The notes beneath the pieces were generated by a model. It ran no database searches and was not told the origin of the DNA. It was given only the letters and a program-made list of their open reading frames with translations. Source: Kibdelosporangium persicum (GTDB lineage Bacteria > Actinomycetota > Actinomycetes > Mycobacteriales > Pseudonocardiaceae). Taken from it: a stretch of DNA of 64,000 bases. Made by a program: the position numbers and the translations under genes. The DNA lies in contig NZ_JAAATY010000009.1 of assembly GCF_013280595.1 (NCBI RefSeq), forward strand, positions 186,001 to 250,000. The letters run 5' to 3'. Below, in pieces: positions 43,403 to 53,505 of the stretch; within the stretch, counting starts at the first letter, position 1, and each line of letters begins with the position of its first letter.

Positions 43403-45310
43403 ATGGCGCGACAAGAACAACTGCTACGAACCGACGGCGGCACAAATCGGCTCCGCCGGCGGGCGGTGGCGGCCATCCTGCTGATGCTGCTGCTGATCGG
43501 CTGGAGCGTGCTGGACCTGCAGAAAGTCTTCGGATTCGCCGATGTGGCCATGTCAGCGGATTTCGTGCACGCGGCGTTGCGTGTGTCGACATTCGTCTGC
43601 GTGCTCGCGCTGGCCGTGTACCTGATCTTCAAAAGTGACCGGCCACAGCTGGACAACCTGCATGTCGGCTCGCCGAAACTGCAGGCCGAACTGGATGCCG
43701 GTATGGAGATCTTCAAGGCGGAAAGGTACTGCCTTCGCGTGTACACCGACGAAGTGTCACGACTTTTCACCGCGATGCTGGCGAATCTGCCCAGTTACCT
43801 CTTCCGGATCAACGAGGACATCAAGCTGGGGCACGGCAATCTCGAGGCGACCACCACACTGCACCTGAGAATGCAGCCGTCCGTCGATGACGAGCCGATC
43901 GACTGCGAGAAGGCGGAGACCATCCTCGTTCCCGTCATCATGGCGCGCAAAGGTCTGCTCTTCGACAATCTGCTGGTCAAGGACGCCTCCGGCAGAGTGC
44001 TGCCGACGTTGTCCCAGTGGGAGACCCGTGGCCTGACCGCGCTGGCGGTTCGAGCGCTGTTCGGATTCATCGACGAGGCTCCGCCACCGCGACCGACCTG
44101 GCTCGACCGGATCCGGCGCAAGAAGGTCGTCGCCCCCGAGCCGGACGACGAACTCCTCACGGCGTTCGTGGAGATCGTCCGGGACGCCATCTGCCTTGTC
44201 GGCTCGCCGACCATGCTGGCGACCCAGGAATCCGCCCGTGGCCTGAACGATCGCCGGGACCGGGCGCTCGACCGGCTCGCGGATCTGCGGGCCAAGATGC
44301 CGGACGGGTTGTACCAGCGGCTGTCCGAAGTCTGCCGGTCGCTCGCGGACAACTACCTGATCATCGCGGAGGTGCCGAAACCGTCCGGCACCAACCTGAT
44401 CGTGCAGTACACCGCGCACACGCAGAACGAGCGGTCATTGCAACGGGGCAAGGAGAAGCTGCGCGCCCGGCTCGGCCTGGACCCGCACATGCTCGACATC
44501 GCGATGCCACGAATGCTGCAGGCCGACTCGTACCACTGTCAGATCACCGCGCCGACGGGCCTGCACGTGTTCAGCCACCACCTTGAGGCCCTCGGCGGGA
44601 AAACACCGCTCAAACAGGAGAATTTCCAGGTCGGCGGCGTCCAGCAGTACGTCCGGCTCTATCACGAGGAAAGCAGGACCGTCGCTCATCTCTACGTGCG
44701 CAGACACGGTGCGGCGATAACCACCAGCGACGTCCGTCGCGCCAAGGGAATCGGCTCGGGCGTCAAATCCGTGCTGTCGTTACGCGAGACACCGCCAGGA
44801 ATGCTCGGCTCGGCCGCCACCCTGGCGACCGTTGTCGCGACCATAGTGCTGTTTCTGACCGTCACAAGACTCGGTCTGGCAGGCGACCAGACGACCGGTT
44901 CCAGTCTGCCCGGACTTCTTTTCGCGGTACCGGCATTCATCGCGGCGGCGCTCGGCAGAGGTGTGGACGGGAGCAGGCTCTCCCAATCTTCGCTGATCAC
45001 CTACTTCGGCCTGTTGCTCGTATTCATCACATCGATTTCGGCGACGCTGCTCTATGCGCTCGACGCGGCGAAGAGGCTACCGACCGAGGTCATGATCGAA
45101 CTGTGGCCGTCCGCCGTGTTCTGGCCGACCGACTGGATCTGGCTCGGATTGTCGCTGGTCACATGGGGTGTCGCGATCTTTTTGATCCGCGAGCGGCGTG
45201 ACCAGACGCGTTACTACCTCGCCAATCTCCAACGTGCCGGCCAGCGACAGAGTCGTCGGAACGTGTCCTTGACACCGGCCGACCAGCCAGCCACTCTTAC
45301 AGGAAGGTAG
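43403..45310 (+). CDS. Large membrane protein of unknown function
   Basis: A 635-residue protein I do not recognise. Two N-terminal helices (about 21-39 and 53-74) are followed by a soluble region of about 390 residues without known motifs, then four C-terminal helices (about 469-490, 505-520, 535-558, 588-607). The soluble part includes an RRKK patch near residue 235 and a late HLYVRRHGAAITTSDVRRAKG segment that could enter a complex. GGAG lies 8 nt before ATG 43403, so the longer upstream reading is rejected. A small gene follows after 5 bp. Codon use is slightly less GC-biased than that of its neighbours. Confidence 0.75.
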   Translation: MARQEQLLRTDGGTNRLRRRAVAAILLMLLLIGWSVLDLQKVFGFADVAMSADFVHAALRVSTFVCVLALAVYLIFKSDRPQLDNLHVGSPKLQAELDAGMEIFKAERYCLRVYTDEVSRLFTAMLANLPSYLFRINEDIKLGHGNLEATTTLHLRMQPSVDDEPIDCEKAETILVPVIMARKGLLFDNLLVKDASGRVLPTLSQWETRGLTALAVRALFGFIDEAPPPRPTWLDRIRRKKVVAPEPDDELLTAFVEIVRDAICLVGSPTMLATQESARGLNDRRDRALDRLADLRAKMPDGLYQRLSEVCRSLADNYLIIAEVPKPSGTNLIVQYTAHTQNERSLQRGKEKLRARLGLDPHMLDIAMPRMLQADSYHCQITAPTGLHVFSHHLEALGGKTPLKQENFQVGGVQQYVRLYHEESRTVAHLYVRRHGAAITTSDVRRAKGIGSGVKSVLSLRETPPGMLGSAATLATVVATIVLFLTVTRLGLAGDQTTGSSLPGLLFAVPAFIAAALGRGVDGSRLSQSSLITYFGLLLVFITSISATLLYALDAAKRLPTEVMIELWPSAVFWPTDWIWLGLSLVTWGVAIFLIRERRDQTRYYLANLQRAGQRQSRRNVSLTPADQPATLTGR

Positions 45311-45315
45311 AAAAC

Positions 45316-45585
45316 ATGGAAGCGGCGGACTTCGTGATGACCTTTTTCAGAAAGAAAAAGGAAGAAGAATCAGCGACGGCCGACTGGCGGGCGGGCAGAC
45401 TGGTTTTCCGCCGCCCCGAGGCGACCGAGTTGAGCTTCTCCCGGCTGAACTTCCTGCGGTCCTCCGACGACCACGCCACGCTCCGCCGATCGGTCTCGCG
45501 GATCTACGACGGTCGCCGGGACATGACCGAAGAGGACATCGAGGCCGAGTACCTCAGGATCCAGCGCAGGCTCGACGGAACCTGA
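45316..45585 (+). CDS. Small charged protein coupled to the large membrane protein
   Basis: An 89-residue soluble protein: FFRKKKEEES lysine/glutamate patch near the N-terminus, then an Arg-rich helix, ending in a TEEDIEAEYLRIQRRLDG helix. It has a strong AGGAAGG Shine-Dalgarno located in the last codons of the upstream gene, so the two are co-translated. I know no family. It may be a cytoplasmic partner of the large membrane protein. Confidence 0.7.
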   Translation: MEAADFVMTFFRKKKEEESATADWRAGRLVFRRPEATELSFSRLNFLRSSDDHATLRRSVSRIYDGRRDMTEEDIEAEYLRIQRRLDGT

Positions 45586-45769
45586 CCGGCGACAACAACC
45601 GTCCGCCACGGAATCGGTCAAGTCACAACGCTGCGCGATGATTCGTACACAGGGCGTTTTCCCTTGTACGCCAATAGGTTGACGTGAACCGGACGGGGTA
45701 ACACCAATCCGGATAACGGCGATTTATGGACAAGCGTCCACCCTGGACCCTTCCGCACGGGAGTTGCCC

Positions 45770-48033
<2,264 letters not shown>

Positions 48034-48099
48034 GCTGGGCGTACGCCGTTACTCCGATCGGCCGGGTTTCCGAACAGGCGTCCAGGTCTACCCCAAAGC

Positions 48100-48399
48100 A
48101 TGACTACTCGCAGATGGCATGTGACGAGCGGGCGGGGGACGGCGGCTCGGGTTGTGTTCGGGGTCACGGCGATCTTCGCGCTGATCGAAGCCGTGTACAT
48201 CCTGCTGATCGTCCTGGGTGCGAACACCGCGAACGGCTTCTTCGCGTTCATCCAGTCGCTCGCCGAACCGCTCGCCCTCTTCTTCCCTGGCCTGTTCGGC
48301 ACCGGTAACTACAACCTCGACATCTTCCTGAACTACGGCCTCGCGGCAGTGTTCTGGCTGGTCGTGGGCTCGATCCTGGCTCGGGTCATTGGCCGGTAA
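48100..48399 (+). CDS. Small membrane protein, twin 1
   Basis: A 99-residue protein with two helices and the motif AEPLALFFPGLF...NYGLAAVFWLVVGSILARVI, shared with the next gene. Function unknown; homologues seem common in actinobacteria as YggT-like small proteins. It lies divergent from leuA. Its loop between the helices is rich in Asn and Phe. Confidence 0.75.
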   Translation: MTTRRWHVTSGRGTAARVVFGVTAIFALIEAVYILLIVLGANTANGFFAFIQSLAEPLALFFPGLFGTGNYNLDIFLNYGLAAVFWLVVGSILARVIGR

Positions 48400-48453
48400 C
48401 GGTTTGTTACTGGACAGTAGCCAAAGCTGCTGGGCCATGCCAGACTCCTGAGC

Positions 48454-48789
48454 ATGGCCCAGCACGCCGAGTCCGACCGCTCCGGGAAGAGCGCGGGTGC
48501 CACTCGTGCACAGGTCGTGGGCATCGTGGCAGGCGTGGTCCGGTGGATCGGCCTGCTGATCACGCTCATCCTCGTGGTGCACGTCCTGCTGACGGTCGGC
48601 AGCGCCAACCCGGACAACGGGATCACCAGCTTCTTCGCCGACTGGGCGGAGCCGCTCGCGCTCGGGTTCAAGGACCTGTTCACGCCGAGCGATCCCAAGC
48701 TGCTCGTGCTGGTCAACTACGGCATCGCCGCGCTGTTCTGGCTGATCGTCTCAAGCGTCCTGGCCAGGATCATCCGCCGCTTCGCCTAG
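48454..48789 (+). CDS. Small membrane protein, twin 2
   Basis: A 111-residue paralogue of the preceding gene, with the same AEPLALGFKDLF...NYGIAALFWLIVSSVLARII core, plus an N-terminal charged tail. A tandem duplication is the simplest explanation. Its TAG stop lies within the CTAG target of MITE copy 2. Confidence 0.75.
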   Translation: MAQHAESDRSGKSAGATRAQVVGIVAGVVRWIGLLITLILVVHVLLTVGSANPDNGITSFFADWAEPLALGFKDLFTPSDPKLLVLVNYGIAALFWLIVSSVLARIIRRFA

Positions 48790-48910
48790 GCCGTGTTTCA
48801 AATGCCCGATCGCGATAGCCGGGCCGGATGCGGCCCCTGACGCCACACCGAGCCGATTCCGGCCTCCGGCCGGGGCAGACTCTCATCGACCGGGACATTC
48901 GAAACACGAC
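48790..48910 (-). mobile_element. MITE, copy 2 (121 bp)
   Basis: Nearly identical in reverse complement to 9597-9780 but lacking about 63 internal bases. It is flanked by CTAG on both sides (48786-48789 and 48911-48914), a clean 4-bp duplication (or TA duplication). It lies between the stop of twin 2 and the end of the TetR gene, whose C-terminus now reads into the element. Confidence 0.85.
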
Positions 48911-49476
48911 CTAGGCAGGTAGCCGTACAGGAACGCGTGCACGACCTTCGGGTAGTCGCGGACCTCCGCGATCATGACGCTGAACAGGTGTGCGGCGAAC
49001 CCGGCGTCCGGCACGTCCAGCAGGCCCTGGTCACGCAACTCCTCGAACCTCTCGGCCAGCGCACGCTGGACGCGCCACGGACCGGCCTCCCGCCAGGCCT
49101 GGTAGATCTTCTCGGGGAAGTGCGCCCGCTCGGCACCCATCCGGCGGCTCATCGCGAAGTGGTCGTCGAACTCCGGCTGCGGCCGGTTCCACTCCTCGGC
49201 CAACGCGACCAGCGCGGCGGGCAGATCGGTGACGTTCGTGAGCCGCCGCTCGATCATCGCCTCGTGCACCTCGGCGACCTGGCGTGAACTCGCCAGCAGC
49301 ACCTCGGCGAAGAGGTGTTCCTTGTTGTCGAAGTGGTTGTAGATCGTCCTGGTCGACACACCCGCCTCCGAGGCGATCAGGTCGATGCTCGCAGTGAGGT
49401 AGCCGACCCGGCCGAACACCGCCCTGGCGGCCCGCACGATCGCGTCATACTTCTCGTTTCGCCTGGTCACGGCCAT
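48883..49476 (-). CDS. TetR-family regulator with MITE-encoded C-terminus
   Basis: A 197-residue regulator: HTH at about residues 25-55 (LTASIDLIASEAGVSTRTIYNHFDNKEHLFAEV). The ligand domain resembles the TetR_C_7/AefR-like type. The last nine residues (RSCFECPGR) are encoded by the MITE; without it the frame would have ended after PRRSGG, overlapping twin 2. It is divergent from an FMN reductase, its likely target, across a 62-bp spacer containing ACAACG/CGTTGT half-sites. Confidence 0.88.
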   Translation of the reverse strand: MAVTRRNEKYDAIVRAARAVFGRVGYLTASIDLIASEAGVSTRTIYNHFDNKEHLFAEVLLASSRQVAEVHEAMIERRLTNVTDLPAALVALAEEWNRPQPEFDDHFAMSRRMGAERAHFPEKIYQAWREAGPWRVQRALAERFEELRDQGLLDVPDAGFAAHLFSVMIAEVRDYPKVVHAFLYGYLPRSCFECPGR

Positions 49477-49502
49477 CCCATCAGCAAAATTACAACGAAC
49501 GT

Positions 49503-49532
49503 TTTACATAGTTGCCATGCACGTTGTACTTT
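49503..49532 (+). promoter_or_regulatory. Probable promoter of a leaderless FMN reductase transcript
   Basis: TTTACA (49503-49508), an 18-bp spacer and TACTTT (49527-49532), with the ATG 6 nt after the -10 box. TACAACG and CGTTGTA half-sites within and beside the spacer may form the TetR operator. Confidence 0.55.
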
Positions 49533-49538
49533 ACCTCC

Positions 49539-50129
49539 ATGACACAGCTGAAGCTCGTCGTGATCGTGGGCAGCGTCCGGGAGGGCCGCCGCGGTCCGTT
49601 GATCGGCGACTGGTTCGTCGAGCAGGCCGCACAGCACGGCCGGTTCGAGGTCGAGGTCGTCGACCTCGCCGACGTTCCACTGCCTCTCGTGATGCCGCCG
49701 CAACCGCCGGCGATGGCCGAACCCGAACGGCCCGCCGGCCTCGCGGCCGTGACCGAGGTGCTGGCGGCCGCGGACGCCTTCGTCGTGGTCACGCCGGAGT
49801 ACAACCACAGCTTTCCGGCTTCCCTCAAGGCTTTCGTCGACTGGCACTGGAGCCAGTGGCGCGCCAAGCCGATCGGGTTCGTCTCGTACGGCTCAGCCGG
49901 CGGCGGCCTGCGCGCGGTCGAGCAACTCAGGTCGGTGTTCGCCGAACTGCACGCGACGACCGTGCGGGACCAGGTCAGCTTCCACCGCTACTGGCTGGAG
50001 TTCGACGACAACGGCCGGCCGGTCGACGCCGAGACGCACACCGGCGACGCCAAGCTCATGCTCGACCAGCTGACCTGGTGGGGCACCGCGCTGCGCGACG
50101 CGCGAACCGTTACCCCATACGCGGTTTAG
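49539..50129 (+). CDS. NADPH-dependent FMN reductase family protein (TetR-linked)
   Basis: A 196-residue flavodoxin-like reductase: GSVREGRRGPLIGDWF (FMN phosphate loop, residues 10-25), TPEYNHSFPASLKAFVDW and SYGSAGGGLRAVEQLR. Probably a quinone or azo reductase induced through the divergent TetR regulator. ATG 49539 fits a leaderless transcript; the longer reading from 49512 would cover the -10 box. It converges with the RpiB-family gene, overlapping by 4 bp. Confidence 0.9.
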   Translation: MTQLKLVVIVGSVREGRRGPLIGDWFVEQAAQHGRFEVEVVDLADVPLPLVMPPQPPAMAEPERPAGLAAVTEVLAAADAFVVVTPEYNHSFPASLKAFVDWHWSQWRAKPIGFVSYGSAGGGLRAVEQLRSVFAELHATTVRDQVSFHRYWLEFDDNGRPVDAETHTGDAKLMLDQLTWWGTALRDARTVTPYAV

Positions 50130-50530
50130 AGCTGCGCGATGTTGGCGGCCTCGTCCGGATCGGGCTCGCCGACACCGAGAAACGCCTTCGTCACCTCGAC
50201 TGCGACGTCAGGCGCGAGCCGTTTCAGGCTCAGCGCAAGGACATTCGCGTCGTTCCACTTCCGTGCGCCTTCGGCGATCCACGCGTCCCACGCCAGCGCG
50301 GCCCGCACGCCGGGAACCTTGTTCGCCGCGATCGCGGTGCCCGTGCCGGTCCAGCACATCACCACGCCGAAGTCCGCGTCACCGTCGGCCACAGCTCGGC
50401 CCACCGCCGCGCCCAGCTGTGGCCACGACTCGCCCTGGGCAGGCCGCACGACCTGATGCTCGGCCGTCAGGTAGTCGAGAACGGCCTGGGTGGTCTCGTT
50501 CTGATCGTCGGCCGCGAACGCGATTCGCAT
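50126..50530 (-). CDS. RpiB/LacA/LacB-family sugar-phosphate isomerase
   Basis: A 134-residue protein with the family core: MRIAFAADDQNETTQAVLDYL, GVVMCWTGTGTAIAANKVPGVRAALAWD (catalytic Cys and anion-binding GTG loop) and NDANVLALS. RpiB interconverts ribose 5-phosphate and ribulose 5-phosphate; this short actinobacterial version has the active-site Cys in CWTGTG. The exact sugar phosphate is uncertain. Confidence 0.88.
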   Translation of the reverse strand: MRIAFAADDQNETTQAVLDYLTAEHQVVRPAQGESWPQLGAAVGRAVADGDADFGVVMCWTGTGTAIAANKVPGVRAALAWDAWIAEGARKWNDANVLALSLKRLAPDVAVEVTKAFLGVGEPDPDEAANIAQL

Positions 50531-50564
50531 GCCCAGAACGGTACCCCGGCCGGGCGAGCTGTCC

Positions 50565-51428
50565 TCAGTCCCGCTCTCTGATGTTCGTGTGCGGCCTTGA
50601 GCCGTCCACGTCGGTGAAGCCGTACGTCTCGGCGAGCTTTGCCGTCGTTGCGGCCTTGCCTGTGTAGGAAAGCACGTCGGGGTCAGCGGCCAATGCGGCG
50701 ACCGCGCGGCCGACGAACCGGGGCGACTCGGCACGGCTGATGTCGAAGGCACCAGCACCCGGTATGTCGAGCACGCTGACTCCCTCCTCGGTCACGCGTG
50801 CAGCGGTCTCAAGCAGCTCGGTACGCACTAAACCGGGCCAGACCGACACAGCCGCGATGCCGTGCGGCTTCAGCTCGACCGCCATGTCCGCGGTGAGTTT
50901 GTCCACCCCCGCCTTGCCGACGCCGTACACCACGTTGTGCGAGTACCCGGCCGCACCGGACGAGGAGATGTTGATGATCGACCCCGGCCGCGGGGCCTTC
51001 AGCATGAGTGGCACCGCGAAAACACTTGCCACGTAGTGGGACCGCAGCCCGATGTCGATCACCTGGTCCCAGGCGGCGACCGGCAACGTCCAGAATGGAC
51101 GGTTGAGCCACGGCGCGATGTCCGGGGCGGAGAAGACGTTGTTCACCAGGACGTCCAGGTGACCATGGTCGGCTCCGACCCTGGCGAAGAGCGCCTCGAC
51201 CTTGCCGTCGTCCCGGTGGTCACACTCGACGGGAATGCCGACGCCGCCCAGAGCGGTCACTTCCTCCGCCGTCGCTGTGATCGTGCCGGCCAGCGGCCCT
51301 TCGGTCACCGTCCGCCCGGTGAGGTAGACGACCGCTCCCGCAGCGCCCAGTTCGAGTGCGATCCCCTTGCCGACACCCCGGCTCGCGCCGGTCACGACAG
51401 CAACCTTGCCCGCCAGCAGTGAACTCAT
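50565..51428 (-). CDS. Short-chain dehydrogenase/reductase
   Basis: A 287-residue SDR: cofactor motif TGASRGVGKG (residues 13-22), NNVFS (in place of NNAG), catalytic Ser in SSSGAAG and Y-x-x-x-K in YGVGK. The overall pattern resembles the DHRS1 group, with a longer substrate loop. ATG 51428 gives the canonical N-terminus (SSLLAGKVAVVTGASRG). The substrate is unknown. The 35-bp gap to the RpiB-family gene suggests one transcript. Confidence 0.9.
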   Translation of the reverse strand: MSSLLAGKVAVVTGASRGVGKGIALELGAAGAVVYLTGRTVTEGPLAGTITATAEEVTALGGVGIPVECDHRDDGKVEALFARVGADHGHLDVLVNNVFSAPDIAPWLNRPFWTLPVAAWDQVIDIGLRSHYVASVFAVPLMLKAPRPGSIINISSSGAAGYSHNVVYGVGKAGVDKLTADMAVELKPHGIAAVSVWPGLVRTELLETAARVTEEGVSVLDIPGAGAFDISRAESPRFVGRAVAALAADPDVLSYTGKAATTAKLAETYGFTDVDGSRPHTNIRERD

Positions 51429-51565
51429 CCACCCACCCTGGCACACCGTGCGGACATCCGGGTATAGCTGCCGCGAGCGCCGCCGGACCGTACGTACGAT
51501 CGATCGTGCTCACCCAGGCGCGGGGGCGATTCCGGCGTTTCGAAGCGACCGGCATGGCCGAGGCA

Positions 51566-52383
51566 TTAGCGGAGGACACCAGCAAGGCGAGAGCCTGCCC
51601 ACTCGCGCGCGGCGGTCGCCATCCGTGTCTTCCACGGTTGAGGGTCAGCGCTGGCGATGTCGTCCCACATGCGTGCACTGGCCAACGCAAACGCGTCCAG
51701 CGACGCATCGGGCGCCGTGTGCCAGGCATCGGATCGCCGCGCCCATGTCTCGGCTTGCGCCACTGTGTGGCCTGCGGCGACCAAGCGAACGAGTAGGCAA
51801 CAAGGATCAATCCAGGCGGTACCGCGGGTCGGCCAAGCCCAGTCGATCATTCGCGCCGTGCCATCAGCCGGAATGAGCATGTTCGCGGGGTTGTAGTCCG
51901 TGTGCAACAAAGTGTTGCCCGCCAGCATCTCGGCTGCGGCAGGTTGGTCGAAGTAGGCCGCCCATCGTTGCCGGGCATCTTTCAATGGCAAGTCCGGACA
52001 CGGCAAGTCGGCGACCGCACGCATGGCCTCGACGACTACCGGCAGATCCGCAGACCCTGGGGTGTAGTCGGGGTGACGGCCTTCGACGTACTCGAACCCC
52101 AACACGTCCCAGCCGGCGACACTGTCGAGATGCCACAGCATCGCGGGCGCGAGCGGGCGCACGTGAGGATTGATCATGGCTTCGCGCTGCTGCGTGATTA
52201 CGCCAGGATGATCAGTCCGAATACCCTTGACGAACACCTTGCCCATCGCAGTGTCGAGTACTGCGGCAAGAGCGGAGTTCATGCCCTCGGACACGCGGCG
52301 ACATGTTCGATGTGGCCAGTGCGGGCGCTGATGGCGTCGCGTACATCACCAGGGAGGTCCTGCCAGTCGGTGCGTTGTTGCAT
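51566..52383 (-). pseudogene. Aminoglycoside-phosphotransferase-like gene, frameshifted
   Basis: The main frame (52294-51566) encodes most of an APH-fold kinase, with GKVFVKG (ATP Lys), LHTDYNPANML (catalytic loop H-x-D-x-x-x-x-N) and MIDWAWP (metal Asp). Its N-terminus lies in another frame: ATG 52383 opens 34 codons reading DWQDLPGDVRDAISARTG, which is closed by TGA at 52279. Inserting one base near 52290 would join VAAC directly to EGMNSALAAV. One lost base, real or a sequencing error, is the cause. A GTG at 52294 could give a truncated product. It neighbours the RiPP-like genes. Confidence 0.8.
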
Positions 52384-52441
52384 GAGTCCTCGGCGAAGAC
52401 GACAGGTGGGCGGCTGGTCGCGAGCAGGCTACCGACGTGAC

Positions 52442-52476
52442 TGGTGGGCCGACCGTCCGGCACGCCCGGCCCACCA
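52442..52476 (-). terminator. Hairpin after the RiPP-like precursor
   Basis: A perfect 10-bp stem TGGTGGGCCG/CGGCCCACCA (52442-52451 with 52467-52476), starting 11 nt after the precursor stop. Confidence 0.65.
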
Positions 52477-52486
52477 CGGAAATCTC

Positions 52487-52618
52487 CTAGTAGGGGTTGT
52501 CGTCCGACGCAGCACAGTTGTATCGGGCGAAAGCGCCCAATTCCTCGACGTCGTCGACGAGCTCAATCTCGTCGACGTCCAGCGGGCGAGGAGTGAACTC
52601 GATCGACACCGCGGTCAC
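52487..52618 (-). CDS. RiPP-like precursor peptide (43 residues)
   Basis: GTG 52618 has a strong GGAGG Shine-Dalgarno and starts 4 nt after the stop of the radical-SAM remnant gene. The product has an acidic leader-like region (residues 13-27, ten Asp/Glu/Val/Leu-rich positions) and a short core ending YNCAASDDNPY, with one Cys (35) and aromatics F30, Y33 and Y43. Size, leader/core layout and linkage to a maturase remnant indicate a ribosomally made, post-translationally modified peptide. I cannot assign a known RiPP class. Confidence 0.7.
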   Translation of the reverse strand: MTAVSIEFTPRPLDVDEIELVDDVEELGAFARYNCAASDDNPY

Positions 52619-52622
52619 GATC

Positions 52623-53135
52623 TCACCTCCCTCCGTGTTGGCAATAGCGGGTCAGGGGCGCCTTGGCTTCCTGGTAGAGCTTCGCCAAGGGCCGACAAGT
52701 CCAGCAGGACCCGGAGAGCGCGCAGCCCGAACAGCCACCCGTACGTAGCATCAGCGCGTCGGCAGCGTCACCAAGCCGGGTCAAGCCCCCGATGCCCTCA
52801 TCCATCAACGGCACCTTCGGGTCACGGCCGACCTTGCAAATGCTGGCCATACCGTGAGGATCACAGCCGAGATTCAACTCGTACGACGCCCGACCGAATC
52901 CATAGGGCGACGGCTGACGGACAAGCGCCGTGTCCGAGATTTTCTCGCCCGACAGATCGATTCCCCAACGTTGACTTGCCGCATTCACCAGCCACGTTGG
53001 ACATATAGCAGCAGAGTCACTCACGACACCCAGCAGTTCAGCGTAGCGGTTCTTCCCAATCTTAATCGCTTGCCGACTGTCAGGCCGCAAGACGAGATAG
53101 TCGGTCAGGAACGGACTAGCAATGATCTTATGCAA
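52623..53135 (-). pseudogene. Radical-SAM/SPASM peptide maturase lacking its catalytic core
   Basis: A 170-residue in-frame product started at TTG 53135 (GGGAGG 7 nt upstream). Residues 1-85 resemble the N-terminal region of actinobacterial RiPP maturases, reaching RASYELNLGC, the start of the radical-SAM domain. The next residues, DPHGMASICKVGRDP, belong to the C-terminal SPASM region, followed by GGCSGCALSGSCWTC and YCQHG. The CxxxCxxC cluster motif and the barrel (about 220-240 residues) are missing. The junction lies near 52856-52866. The remnant could bind auxiliary iron-sulfur clusters or the leader but cannot do SAM chemistry. Confidence 0.75.
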
Positions 53136-53289
53136 CGCACACCTCCCGACGACCTATTCGGGCACGACCAACGACCGTGCCACGAGTGGGCGCACCCACG
53201 CACTCGACCAGTCGAGCCGTAACCGAACGGCCCAACCATGCCGACGTCGCGGACATCGATCGAGTGCGGCTCGGACACGGTGTCGCGTA

Positions 53290-53501
53290 GGTCCTGGAGG
53301 CTCGACGTCGACACAGCCGTCGAGCAGTGGACAACGGCACACGGTGATGGCGAGCGTGTCGAGGGACAGCCGGAGGTCCGGCCACCACTCGGCCGACACG
53401 TCCAGCGGCACCTGTAGGACGTCACTCGGCGAACAGGGCTAGCCAGGAACCAAGGTCATCAGCTCCGCACGCTGGTTCCGCCAGTCGCGTTCGGGCCACT
53501 C
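53290..53501 (-). pseudogene. Decayed coding sequence upstream of the maturase remnant
   Basis: Three short minus-strand pieces in different frames read like one protein: WPERDWRNQRAELMTL, then WLALFAE, then VLQVPLDVSAEWWPDL with continuing sequence. Each has host-like codon bias and is interrupted by a stop or frameshift. No full frame remains. The identity is unknown; it probably belonged to the same cluster. Confidence 0.35.
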
Positions 53502-53505
53502 AGAC

